From: Catenaria anguillulae PL171
Taxonomy: Eukaryota; Blastocladiomycota; Blastocladiomycetes; Blastocladiales; Catenariaceae
Assembly (NCBI GenBank): GCA_002102555.1
Contig: MCFL01000018.1
Span: forward strand, 186,001 to 250,000
DNA: 64,000 nt
Reading direction: 5' to 3'
In this document: piece by piece, positions 46,033 to 57,355 of the stretch
Position numbering within the stretch: the stretch's first letter is position 1
Layout of the letters: every line of letters starts with the position of its first letter
Program-made: the position numbers and the translations under genes
Notes under the pieces: model-generated
Databases searched by the model: none
Told to the model about the DNA's origin: nothing
The model's input: the letters and a program-made list of their open reading frames with translations, nothing else

Positions 46033-46129
46033 GATACGACGTAAAGTTTATGTTCAATACCGCCTTCCTGATAATCATCAATCCATATCATGCAACCATA
46101 TCCGATAACCCACCGCTGGCGTGTTAGAA

Positions 46130-47524
46130 TCACTGGCCATGCAAGCCTGGCCGCGACCCACCCAACTGCGCACGCGATCCATTCAAATTTCCCCTCGATC
46201 CACCTGCCCCACCACTCAGGTTCACCTTACTTCCACTCGACTTGCCATTGGGACCGTTGAGATTCATTTTACTCCCGCTCGTCTTGTTTCCATTCTTGGC
46301 CTTGTATCTCTTTTCCACATGAATCCGGTGATCGTTGAGCCTTTTGCGCACTTTGGTCGGCAGCTTGGTGAAGCAACCCGCACAAATGGCGCGCCCGTCC
46401 CAGTCGCCGTACGAATCGCCAGCAAGTGACTTGTCGCAGCCTGCACACACAAAGTGATTGGCACACCATTGTTTCCCGGCCGCCTCGACAACTGTTGATA
46501 GCGAATCGCCGATGTTCTTATTAGCCGAGGTACATATGTACTACCCTCAGCATGTTCAACAATTTCAAAAAGATCAAGTCCCAGCATACCATCTCCCTGA
46601 ATCACGCACTTGCACCTCGCACACCGTGTCCCCGTTGCTTCCCTGAAATGCAACTCGCACAGCGCCTGGCCCAAGTGCTCGTAAAAGATGCCATCGGAAA
46701 AGCGCGACTCGCACTTTGCGCACACAAAGTGGTCGGCATGAAACGCCTTACCCATGGACTGGATGACTTGCCCAAAAATGAGCTTCTTGCAGGCAAAACA
46801 CGCGGGTGCAATGGCGCGCGCATAGTCTTCAGGACAGTACAGCTTGCCTTCGTGCTCCTTGCAGTCGGGCCCGAGCTCCAGTTTGCATGTGGTGCAGTTG
46901 AAATGAAAGGCCTATTGGCGTTGTCAAAAGTAAGCAGATTTGGTCGACACGCGTTGTCGCCACCTCCGCTGTCCGACACGCTCAACGCACATGGTACTTG
47001 TTTCCACGGTAGAGGAATGGCGGGCCATCGATGCGCTTTTTGCACCGATAGCAACTGTTTGCCAAAATCTCTTGCTCTGTGGTGTGATTGCGCCAGACAA
47101 TGAAAAAGTGTGAGCTTTGGGCGCTTTGACACACATGATGGATTCACTGCGACGAAGACAGACCTTCCTTGACAACAATGTCGTGACATGTCCGACAATA
47201 AGGCTTCTCATCAAACCTCAAGAATCCTCCCTTGAGCGCCATGTCGCACCGCTGGCACCGAAAACAGTTTGGATGAAACTTTTTATCAAGCGCGTTGAAG
47301 CACTCGCCATCAATGGGTTTTGTGCATTTTGCACACTTTTCAAACGCCAATTCATTGAAATCGGTTTCGCATAGTAGCTGGTTTTCGTGCTGGTAAAAGG
47401 CACCATCAGGAAAGGGTTGGTGACACTTGTTGCACACAAAGCACGACTGATGGTACAGTTGGCCCAAGGCCATCATGGCAGGTTGCCCGGCCGTGTCGAG
47501 GCCGCAGACGCCACATTTGCCCAT
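46130..47524 (-). CDS. PINCH: PINCH-type protein with five LIM domains
   Basis: Four exons on the minus strand: 47524-47164, 47076-46991, 46911-46590, 46491-46130 (376 aa). Five LIM zinc fingers follow one another with PINCH-like spacing: CGVCGLDTAGQP, CAKCTKPIDGECFNALDKKF, CYRCKKRIDGPPFLY, CFACKKLIFGQVIQSMGKAF, and CARCKCVIQGDVVEAAGKQW. Linkers and positions resemble animal LIMS1/PINCH, for example DVVEAAGKQWCANHF beside DVVSALNKAWCVNCF, and FTKLPTKVRKRL beside YEKFPLELKKRL. A 70-residue Gly/Ser/Asn tail is extra. In animals PINCH joins integrin-linked kinase and parvin at adhesions. The frame is open upstream to 47737; ATG 47524 is chosen because it abuts LIM1. It shares a 385-bp divergent promoter with the exomer gene. 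Confidence 0.88.
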
Positions 47525-47909
47525 GATCAGTGAATTTTCAGTGAAATGCGGAGATTCTATTGCATTGGAAGGTTTCGGTTTCGAGACGTTCGCAGCAACT
47601 GGGCAACGTGGGAATCCCTCTGAGTGCCCGAAGCGCCACTGAAACTGAAAACACGACACGACCACGACTGCCTGCACGTGATTTAAACGCCGCAGCACGC
47701 CAAGCGACACCTCGCACGCAACACGAGGGCCAGACATGAGGCACTTCTCCTCGGCAATGAACGCTCACAAGCAGCTCATGTAGACATCCCGCAACTTGCC
47801 AGACACCCCCCAACGCCGCCACTGCCAGCTATCGGCCGCCCTCCATCTTCACCACTCCGCCACGGCCTGATCACGACGCCTGTCGTTCCATCCAATTGAT
47901 CCATCGACG
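47525..47909. other. 385-bp divergent promoter region, PINCH / exomer gene
   Basis: The minus-strand PINCH frame stays open here but lacks LIM-like sequence. No other feature seen. Confidence 0.4.
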
Positions 47910-50417
47910 ATGGCCGCTCACGACACTCTACGGGACGTTCCCGAGCTGTTCGAGACAGCCCTGGGCGAGTCACTTGTCACCCGTACCGACCAGATTCCTC
48001 AGTTTCGGTACGTTGCTGCACTTTCTCTGTCTCCTCATTGAGTCCATCGCTAGCGAGCGGGGTCACAAAACAACTAATAGCACCCGCTGAATCAATCATC
48101 AGGCTGGGCCCGCCCGACCTCTGCCATTTGGTTAAAACCAACCCAAAACATCAAAAGGATGTGACCTCGTACCACTACGTCTCCGGCGTCGACGCCTCGT
48201 CGCCCGGCTCGCTCGCCGCCTACATCAACACGCTGAACTACTCGATGGACAATGCCAACGCCGCACACGCCAAATCGTCGTCGTGGTTTGGCGGCACCTC
48301 GTCCGCCTCGCATTACCGCATCAAGTCTGGCGTGTACTGCTGCTACAATGCATTTGCCATGATTGACGTGCGCGTCGAAGTGCGCATCCCCGGCGGCGTC
48401 AACGTGTATGGGGTCAATCGCGCAGGCAAGCGCGTGGCCATTCACCCAGACTCGAGCCCGACGTTTTGGGCAGAGTTGTTTGTTAGTGGTGCCCTGCGTG
48501 CCATGCTGGTTGACTCGCCCGATGTGTATCCACCTGGCCCGCCCGCGCTCAGGCGTGTGGACCCGTTGCCCGATTTGAATGTCGAGGCGAGGTTTCTGGA
48601 GGCCGCCAGGGATGTGTTTCCGCGCGGGTGGCAGCTTGGGCCAAACCCAGATGTCCAGGTCCCGTCGCTCACATCCAACTTGCTCGTTTGCGGGCTGACG
48701 CGGTATTTTGGAATCGGAGCTGGCAGGTGGGATGTCTTGGCCAAGCTGTGGCGCGAGCTGTTGCCCGTGGATGCTTCGGTCGCGAGCTTGTTGGCCGAGA
48801 CTTACATGATGGCAGATCAGGACGCAAAGGCTGTAAGGCTGCTGCACCAGACGCTCATGGCACATCCAAACTGCACCCCGGTGCTGCTGGCGCAAATCGA
48901 TTTGCTTCAAAAGAAGGTACGGTCGTGCTCATGCTTCCTCATTTCTCTCCCAAGTGGAGCGCATATGCGCCAACTGACCTCTATGCAATGATAGAACAAG
49001 CACGATATGGCGCTCACCATTGCCAAACGCCTCGTCAACACTGCCCCGCTCGAGTTCAAAGCCTGGGAGAAACTCACCCAGTGCTACACAGCGGTTGGTG
49101 ACTGGCCCATGGCCCTGCTGGCCCTCAACTCGTGCCCAATGTTTGCCCACCCGCCCCGCGAGTTTCCGCTCATGCCCGAACCCGCGCGCAGCCATTTTCC
49201 GGGCACGGATGCCCTGGACGAGTTTACCGACAATGACACGCAAACGCTGACACCGCTGCGTGCCGAGGGCCTTCGCGGCACGTTCCGCCGCGCGTACACG
49301 TTGCTTGCGGCCATGGTCGACAAGGCGGGATGGGAAGAGTTGTTGGGCCATCGGGCGGCCGTGTTTGTCATGGAGGACGAGTATAGGCAGGTTAAGGAGG
49401 AGGAGCTGATGCCTGTAGCGAACGAGCACGTTGGTGATGTCACGACGCCCGTGGGTGATGAAAATGGTAGCAAGCATCCCTCAACTGCAGCGGCAGCTGC
49501 GGCTGCAGGTGCCACGCCAACGTCACCCACGACCAACGAGGTCTCTGTGGATCCCGTGGCCAACCAAGCAGCCGCCGAGCCTCTCGAGGCCGACCAGCCG
49601 CCGCAAACGCCGCCCGAGGGCACAAATGCCGCGGCCGCCGAGCGCGAGCGTGCTGCCCGCGCCGAGCTGTGGCGCAACCTGCACGCCAACCGTCAGTCGC
49701 AGCAAGCCGGAAACGCATCGGCGCATGGAAGCAACAAGCTGCTGACCGCGTTTTCGCACAAGCGGTTGTGCGAGCGGTGGCTCGATGACCTGTTCCTCAT
49801 GCTGTATGAGGATTTGCGCGTGTACACGGCTTGGAAGGCCGAAGAGGCGCATGCTCGCGAGTACCGGTTGGCGTACAAGCGGACGGCGGCCGAGTGGGAG
49901 TATTTGGGCGATTTGGCCAGGAGGTTGGGCAAGGCTGCGGATGCGCGAGGCGCATACAGGCAATGTACAGAGATTCGTTTTTCGCCAAAGGCCAGTTTGA
50001 GGCTTTTGGCGTTGCAGACCGAGCCGGATGCCGCAAGTGATTTCAAGTCGCAGGGACCAGAGGCGGCGTCAAGGGCGGCCATGTTGGCAGCGCTCAACAA
50101 TGTGGGTCGGATGTTGGCGTTGCCAGGGCACAATTTGGCCGTGTTGTATCGCGTGTACGGTGATCTCACGGTACGCCGAATGCTTTTGCTTCCGTTGATG
50201 ATTGTCCCTTCCAAACTCACTCCATCTCTTCTCATAACCCATTTGACAGTATCCCAATCCGCTCGCATCGGCGGTGTTTGCACTCATCACGCAACATGGT
50301 TTGGCACGAATCCAAACCGAAGTGCTCTCGCTCAACTTCCCACCTCCTGTGTTCAAACGAGTCACGCACTTCCTCGAATACGCAGAAAAGTTTCATGTTC
50401 GCGGGTGGGACGCATAG
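47910..50417 (+). CDS. BCH1: Chs5-Arf1-binding protein (exomer subunit, BCH1/BUD7 type)
   Basis: Four exons: 47910-48007, 48103-48916, 48995-50170, 50250-50417 (751 aa). Conserved blocks include TSYHYVSGVDASSPGSLAAY, the Cys-rich VYCCYNAFAMIDVRVEVRIP, TPR-like repeats (WDVLAKLWRELLPVDASVAS, ALTIAKRLVNTAPLEFKAWE), and the C-terminal FLEYAEKFHVRGWDA. These belong to the fungal ChAPs family, which with Chs5 and Arf1 forms the exomer coat that carries chitin synthase and other cargo from the trans-Golgi to the surface. A low-complexity Ala/Pro/Thr insert of about 110 residues (about 430-540) is probably disordered. It is convergent with RRP5 across 342 bp. Confidence 0.92.
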
Positions 50418-50759
50418 GCAAGATTGTGTTGCCCCAATGTCGTACATTTGCATATCGTTCATTTAGTTTTTGTTTCGTTTTGTTGCCTATTCTTCTTCTT
50501 CCCCGGGTCCTCTCTAGTGTTTGTTGCGTGCACGATCTCGAGTTTCACTGTTCCGCTCCACTCCCGTCATTATTCTTGTCGCCCATCGAACGAATCACAC
50601 TGTCCTATCACTTTGGTGTGGGCGGATCCATTGGCACACTGGGTGTGAGCATCCGATGCACGCCATGAAACAAAGAGGAGGGCAAATAATTGGTGCTATA
50701 CATGAGGATACAAGGGAAACAAAACGACAAAAGAAACCAACAAGCAAAATGCTACAAAT
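50418..50759. other. intergenic between two convergent genes
   Basis: 3' flanks of the exomer gene and RRP5, with T-rich patches near 50460-50510. No gene or structure supported. Confidence 0.4.
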
Positions 50760-53700
50760 CTACACATCCCCGCGGTTCAAAGCCTCAACATACTCGACTG
50801 CCCGTTGCTTGACGTACTCGACCCTGCTGTCATCACCAAACTTCTTTTCGAACTCCAAGTACTTCTTGAAGAAGAACTTGATCTTCTTTGCGGAAAACTT
50901 GAGCGTGATGATGCGATCAAACAACCGCCGGGCCGCATCCAAGTCGCGCGACTTGACCTCCATGTCGAGGAACACGGACCACAAATCCACACGCTTCGGG
51001 TAGCTCGCCAAGATGCCCTCAAAGATGGTGCGTCCACGCTCGGCGTCGCCCATCTTAAACTCGAGCAGAGCAAATTGAGTGATGGTGGCAATGTGCTTTG
51101 ACTTGGGCAAAGACTTGAGCCCGCGAGGCAGCAGGGCACGCGCATCCTCGGGCTGGTTTTGCTCAAACAAGTAGGTGGCGAATCGGGTCCAAACCGTGGT
51201 CGAATCCTTAAACTTGGACAGCATTTCGTTGTGCACCTCGCGCGCCAGCTCGTGCTTGTCGGACCGGGCGTAGATGGAGGCCAAATGCAAGTACACCGTC
51301 TTGGGATCGTTGTACTGCACAGCACGCTTGAAGAGTGCCTCGAGCGAGTCGCGGTCACCAAACTGGTTTTCTAAGTTGAGCCAAGCCACCCACACGTTGA
51401 GCTTTTCTTGCTCCTCGCGGTAGTGAATGGTCTGGATGGCGCGCTCAGCGACTTGACGGGCCTTGGTGATATCGGCAAGCTTGAGCTGGAAGGCCATGTA
51501 CTTGATCCACAAGAAGGACGAGTTGGGCGAGCCGACGAGGAGACGCTCGAAATCGGTCGCGAGTTGGGGCTCGTTGAGCAGTGCAGCTTGACGCTGCTGG
51601 ATTGCGCGCTCGGCTTCATCCTTGGCCTTTTGCTTTTGACGGCGGAGCTTGGCCTTGGATGGCTCGGAACCGTCGCCGTCCACGTCCATGGCGTCGGCCT
51701 CGTCGCCGTCAGCTTGAGCAGCCGCGCCCGAAGACTCGTCGTCATCATCGCTATCGCTGTCGGCACCGGCATCCTCGTCGTCCGACAAAGAGTTGGACCA
51801 ACTGAATCCTTGCGTGACTTGGATACCAGATGCGCCAGACTTGGGGCCAGCCTTGGCGATCGCGTTGGTATCAAGCACCACATCCACATCGTCAGCGTCG
51901 CTATCGTCTCCGCCGTCAATCACAATCTCGTCATCGCCGTCCTCGTCGTCGTCGGAATCCGACACATCGGCACCGGCATCGACCACATCCACCTCCATAT
52001 CCTCGTCGTCGTCACTCTCCTCGTCCTCGGACGACATGTCGGCATCAGCATCGGCCGCCTTGTTGCGTCCGCCGACTTGTGCACGCGACTTGCGCGACAA
52101 CTCGACACGATTGCCCTCGAGCGACGTGACACGGCACTTGACCTTGTCCCCTTGCTTGACGAGCGTCTGCCAATCGCGCACGAAATCGTCCGACAACTCG
52201 GCAATCTTGATGCGACCAATCACGGTGGGCGACAGCGCAACAAACACACCGGCCTTCTCCCTGACGTTGAGCACATAGCCCTCCACGTCCATATCGACAT
52301 GCAAATCGTCCATGGCCGTGATTTGCTTGCCGCCGGGGTTGTTGAGCGCTGCGAAATCGAGCTTCTTGATCATCTTTTCCGACTTGAGTTCGCGTTTCTT
52401 TGTCTCCTTGGCCGCAGCCTTCTTTTCCTCAACCTCCATCTTCTTGGCAGCCTTGGCCTCGGCGCGAGGGTCCTCGAGCAAGAAGGACACCTTCATCTTG
52501 CCCTCGTCCGGGTTGGCGTAAAACACACGGCACTTGACGGGCTGGCCGCGCTTGAAATCGTTGGTCGACTTGAGAAACTCGTGCGACATGTCGGAGATGG
52601 GCACGAATGCGCGCACATTGTTGAAGAACTGCACCACACACCCATTGTCACGCACAGTCACAATGGTGCCATGTCCAATGGTCCCGACGCGCTCACGGGC
52701 ATAGTCGGAGATGATGGGCAAGTCGGACGACACAAGCGTCTTTTTGGCCGTCAGCGCAAACCGCATGCCGTCCACGTTGAGGACGCGGAACTTGTGCTTG
52801 GATCCTTCGGGGAAACGCTTTTCCGGACTCAGCAACGTAATGTCGGAAATGTGGTGCGTCGGCACTAGGCCGCGATACTGCGGGACATCCTTTTTGTCGT
52901 CATCGGCACCGGACTTGCCGGCAGCGCCCTTCTTTGCACCGGCCTTTGCGCCGCCCTTCTTGCCAGCCTTCTTGCCACCATCAGCGTCCTCGTCCTCAGG
53001 AAGCACAAGGCCAACCATCATACCGGCGGGCGTATGCTCGAGCACCACACCGCGGACAATTTCGCCAACGGCAATCGGCGGCGGTGGCCGCTGCACACCA
53101 AGATCCATCTGGAACGGCTTGACAATGCAGTGATCAGGCCACTTGACGTTACTGGTGGCGATCGACTCAAAGGTCGCGTCGGAGGGCACAGGATGCACCG
53201 TGACGACGCGGCCATCGACCTTGTGCACCTTGAAGAGCGCGGTTTGGCCCTCGAGGTACTCGACGCCCGCGGGAATGGCAGAGTGCGGCATGAAGACAGA
53301 CGTGCCGGCGGCCTTGCTGTCTGCGAGTCCAAGGTCGATCATGAGGCCGTGGTCTTGCTCGCTGGCGATGCTGCCGGGAACAAACATGCCGGGCTTGAGG
53401 TCGGACGACGAGAGTGGGTGCGATACGGTTTTCGGTTGAAGGGTGAGTTCGACGCGTTTGGCGGCCGAGCCGTCCTTGATGTGGATTTGGTTGACCTTGA
53501 CCATGACAAGTTGGCCCTTGGTGAAGTACTTGCGCAAGTTGGGGAGTTCCTGTTGGACGGAGGTGACGCATGGGGGTGAGATTTTTGTGTGCGTGATCAT
53601 GAGTGCGTGAGTGACGCCCGACAAAGAGCAAGACAAGAGTGTGTACAAACCTTGCCCGCCTCATCGTCATTGTCACTGTCGTCACCCTCCTCACCCTCTT

Positions 53701-54208
53701 CGGCATACTGCTCTACAAGCTTGGAAATATGGGGCGAAATCTCGGTGATGGAAACAAATCCAAACTGCTTTTCAGGAAGAGCAATCACGACATCCAGCTC
53801 CTTGATGTCCTTGACAACACCCACCACGGCGCGCTTGTTGGTAAACGCCTTGAGGATGGAAAAGCTGTCATCGGCGGCGGCGGTGGCTGCCGACTCTTTG
53901 CGTGATCCATCCTTTTTCCCCGTGCCCTTTTTCGCCGGTTGCTCGCGGGCAGGTGCGGCGTCCGTCTTGGCACGCTTGGATGCGGGCCGAGTCGAGGTGG
54001 CAACGGGAGACGAGGATCCGCTGCCGGTTACGTCCACCTCGTCGTCATTTTCGCCGTCCGAGAGTTCCGAGGCCTTGCGTGCGGCTGGCTTGGGCTTTTT
54101 CGAGCCAGATTTCGGAGCGGCGGGTGCCGCGGACGAAGATGACGACGAAGGCGCGGAAGCCTTTTGCTTCTTGCCGCGTGGGAATGAGGCGGAATTGGCC
54201 GAAGACAT
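50760..54208 (-). CDS. RRP5: rRNA biogenesis protein RRP5, compact form
   Basis: Exons on the minus strand: 54208-53651 and 53549-50760 (1115 aa). The N-terminus is a basic Ser/Lys-rich tail. I count about five S1-type RNA-binding repeats (for example VPGSIASEQDHGLMIDLGL, GTIVTVRDNGCVVQFFNNVR, GYVLNVREKAGVFVALSP). A long acidic region of D/E/S runs follows, then seven or so HAT/TPR-like repeats (FLWIKYMAFQL, NVWVAWLNLENQFG, DLWSVFLDMEVKSRDLDAAR) typical of the Rrp5 C-terminus. Yeast Rrp5 has 12 S1 repeats in 1729 aa, so this one is short by about seven. The protein acts in the nucleolus on both 18S and 5.8S/25S rRNA processing. It is divergent from RMT2. Confidence 0.9.
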
Positions 54209-54567
54209 TGTGGTAGCGATGTGTGTTGATGGAGTCGCGGGCGGATTTGACGTGGTTGGGACGTTAGCAGGTTGTTGGCAGCAAATACATGGAGATCTGG
54301 GTCGTCAATCGGAATGCGGAAGAAGTCCAAGATGGCGCCCGTCTTCCATACGCTCGACTGGCCGGGTTCTGTCTGTTCTGGGATGCATCGCTTTCGCTAC
54401 CCTCGCATAAGAGCTTGCGTCAGCCAGACACTCACATGAGTGGGCGGTTTTGCGTTTCGCACACGTGACCTTGTGTGACGCGTATCAATGCACCACTGCC
54501 CTTGCTTTCCTCTCTCGCCATTGCCTCGCCGTTTGCTTCCTCCGACGCCTCCGCCGTCGATTCATCA
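54209..54567. other. divergent promoter region, RRP5 / RMT2
   Basis: 358 bp with no conserved coding sequence. The RMT2 frame is open from 54475 but lacks an upstream ATG. Confidence 0.4.
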
Positions 54568-55635
54568 ATGGAAACACCGTCACCCACAATGACATCCTCC
54601 GTGCCCACAGCCACCCCCGAAGAGCAGCTGCTCTTTGCCGCCCTCAACGGCGACCTCGATACTGCCCGCCAGCTCCTCGAGGAGCACGATGCTGATCCTG
54701 TATGCCCCGACGACGAGGGTCGCACAACGCTCTTCTTTGCCGCCTCCAACGGCCACCTGCCCATGTGCCAGCTCCTCATCCAAAGTGGCCACCCGTGGAA
54801 CACCTTGGACGTCCACGGTCGCACCGCCGCAGAGTATGCGCTCGTCAACGGACACGAGCAAGTGTACGAATGGCTCGTGACCGAAGGCGTCCGTTCGGAG
54901 CGCTTGTTTGACTCGCTGCGCAAGATGGGCATGATGCCTGACCTCGAGGATACCAATGCGGACTACTTGACGCAAAAGCTCGTGTACACGGACGATGGCG
55001 ACCGGCTGTTGGACGCCAAGGGCAACGGAGTCATGATGGGATGGGAGACGCCCTTGATGCAGGCGTCGGTGGACCGAATCGTGACGGGCAAAGGCCAGAA
55101 GGTGTTGAATGTTGGGTTTGGGTTGGGCATCATTGACAAGATGATTCAATCGTGCGAGCCAAGCGAGCATCACATCATCGAGGCGCATCCCGATGTCCTT
55201 GCCCACATTGCGACCTTGCCGCTATTCAACAAGACCAATCCGACCGTCACTGTGCACAAGGGGACATGGCGCGAGGTGATTCCCGCATTGGTTGCGTCCC
55301 ACGCCGGCCATTTTGACGCCATTTACTTCGATACCTATGGCGAATACTACCAGGACCTGGCTGAATTCCATCATGCTGCTCAGCAGCTGCTCGCACCCGG
55401 CGGTCGGTATTCGTGGTTCCATGGCGGCGGTGCATCAAACGCCGTCTTCAACGAAGTATACCGGCGGATCTCGACGGATGATATTTCCAACTTGGAACTC
55501 GAGGTGGAATGGGAAAAGTTGGACATGGCGCCCTTGGGGGATGAAGTTTGGCAGGGAATCCGTTTGAATTACTTTAGTTTGAATCATTACTGGCTGCCCG
55601 TTGCGACAAAGCCCGTGACAGCGGACGCAGAATAG
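54568..55635 (+). CDS. RMT2: Rmt2, protein arginine delta-N-methyltransferase
   Basis: Single exon, 355 aa from ATG 54568. Two ankyrin repeats come first (EEQLLFAALNGDLDTARQLL, GRTTLFFAASNGHLPMCQLL), then an AdoMet-dependent methyltransferase domain with VLNVGFGLGIIDKMIQ, the acidic HHIIEAHPDVLAHI, FDAIYFDTYGEYYQDL and RYSWFHGGGASN. This combination is diagnostic for fungal Rmt2, which methylates the inner (delta) nitrogen of an arginine in ribosomal protein Rpl12. Length is close to that of yeast Rmt2 (412 aa), slightly shorter. Confidence 0.95.
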   Translation: METPSPTMTSSVPTATPEEQLLFAALNGDLDTARQLLEEHDADPVCPDDEGRTTLFFAASNGHLPMCQLLIQSGHPWNTLDVHGRTAAEYALVNGHEQVYEWLVTEGVRSERLFDSLRKMGMMPDLEDTNADYLTQKLVYTDDGDRLLDAKGNGVMMGWETPLMQASVDRIVTGKGQKVLNVGFGLGIIDKMIQSCEPSEHHIIEAHPDVLAHIATLPLFNKTNPTVTVHKGTWREVIPALVASHAGHFDAIYFDTYGEYYQDLAEFHHAAQQLLAPGGRYSWFHGGGASNAVFNEVYRRISTDDISNLELEVEWEKLDMAPLGDEVWQGIRLNYFSLNHYWLPVATKPVTADAE

Positions 55636-55879
55636 TGCAAAGGAATGTATGTTTAATCCTTGATATGATTTTTAATTGTGTTCTTGCCTGCATGATGATG
55701 TGGATTGCACCGTTGAACGTCTTCATTTTCAACAACCTCCATCCATGTCTTGATGGGATTGGTCTTTTGCCTACCGGGCCGGTTGGAAACAGAAAGAAAG
55801 ATTTGTGTGAATCTACTTGCATGCACCGACTCTCTTTGCAATTCAAACCATCTGATCGTTCAACGTTACAAACAAGACC

Positions 55880-56678
55880 ATGGGTCCTACCCTCAACGCT
55901 ACCCAAGTCGCCGCCGCCGGCGCAACCGACGTGCAGGGATCGCTCACGACCGACCCTCTCGCGAACGGCGCTGTCCCAGTGATCCCGGCGTATCAGCTCC
56001 AATTCATGGCCTTTTTCACTGCCCTTGCTAACTGGCTCTTGCCCGTCCTTGATCACATCGACTTTGCTCGTGGTTGGCTCGAAGGACTCGTGTTTGGCCC
56101 GAAATCGGCTCCAGTGCGCCAAGGCACCGCAATTGACGCCGTCGTACTTACAGGCGCCAGCACCGGGATCGGTTATGATGCCGCCTTGACGCTCGCAAAA
56201 CGTGGCATCGTGGTGTTTGCCGGCGTCCGGTCACAAAAAGATCTTGATCGCCTGTCGGACCTTGGTGTCTCGACCTTGATTCCGATTCAGTTGGACGTGG
56301 CCTCGCCGCAGTCCATCCGCAATGCCGTTGCCGAAGTGTCCAGCATCCTGGAAGCGAGGGATGGCACTGTCCAGTTGGTGGGTGTGGTGAATAACGCGGG
56401 CATTCCTCATTCAAGCACAATGGATACGACCACCCGCGACGCCATTGAGCGGGTCTTCGACGTCAATGTTTTCGGCGCGCTTGAAGTGACGCAAGCGTTC
56501 TTGCCGCTGATCCGCCAACATGGACGCGGTGGACGGGTAGTTGTGATTGGTTCAGTCGCCGGTATCGCCACTGTGCCTTTGAATGGCGTCTACTCGGCGA
56601 GCAAGAAGGCCGTGGAGGGTTCGTTCGCTATCACATTCTTGGTCATTGGGCCCAGTGACTCACGTCCTACGTCTCGCC

Positions 56679-56720
<42 letters not shown>

Positions 56721-57058
56721 CAGGGCTGTTTGAAGGTCTGCGCCTCGAGATTGCAAGTGAAGGCATCCACGTCTCTATAATCCGTCCCGGTAGCATTGGC
56801 ACTCCTCTTTGGAACAAGTTTACCGACGACACTTCGGCAAAGGGCCGCAAGTTTGCCGAGCTCGCCAAGACCATCGGTCATGCCTCGGGTATTGCCCCTT
56901 CGCATGTCACACGTTCGATTCTCCACGCTTTGACGTCGACGTATCCTCTTCACTATTATGCCGTCGGCCTTGATGCGCGTGCCATCTTTGCTCTCATTTC
57001 CAAGGTGCCGTCCAGGTTGTATGATTTGGTTCTCCGGTCGGCCATGCTCAAGGATTGA
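55880..57058 (+). CDS. short-chain dehydrogenase/reductase, tandem copy 1
   Basis: Exons 55880-56618 and 56724-57058 (357 aa). After a membrane-like segment (FFTALANWLLPVLDHI) comes an SDR domain: TGASTGIG cofactor motif, VVNNAGIP, catalytic Ser in VIGSVAGIA, YSASKKAVEG with Tyr and Lys, and RPGSIGTPLW. The 105-nt intron falls at EG|LFEGL and contains a run of 41 T just before its CAG; the intron is open in frame. Relatives include retinol- and sterol-type SDRs, but the substrate is unknown. It is the first of three tandem paralogues on the same strand. Confidence 0.88.
56680..56720 (+). repeat. poly(T) tract, T41, inside an intron
   Basis: 41 T directly before the CAG acceptor of the SDR copy 1 intron, acting as an extreme polypyrimidine tract. 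Confidence 0.9.
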
Positions 57059-57355
57059 ACCGTTGCCGTTTCGTGTCTCTTGTTGTCCCGTCACCTTCTA
57101 TTCTGTTCGTGTGTGTCATTCAATAAATACTTATGTTGTTGCATCTAAATACTGGCTGTGCATCTTCTTCTGTTTCCTAATGCTTTGTACTTAGTCACGA
57201 CCCGTGTTCACTTGCTTTCATTTTCAACATGACATGGAACTGGAACTCTCAACCCCACCTCTCTGGCTAGAGCTACAGAGTCGAAACACTGAAAAGGGCT
57301 CACAGGCACACTTCACTTCCCAGCACACACCTCGTTCCTCCCGGCATCAGCCAAT

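Noticed and set aside
51408-52868. 486-codon plus-strand frame
   Set aside because: It is antisense to RRP5, created by its codon bias and acidic repeats; no domain is seen.
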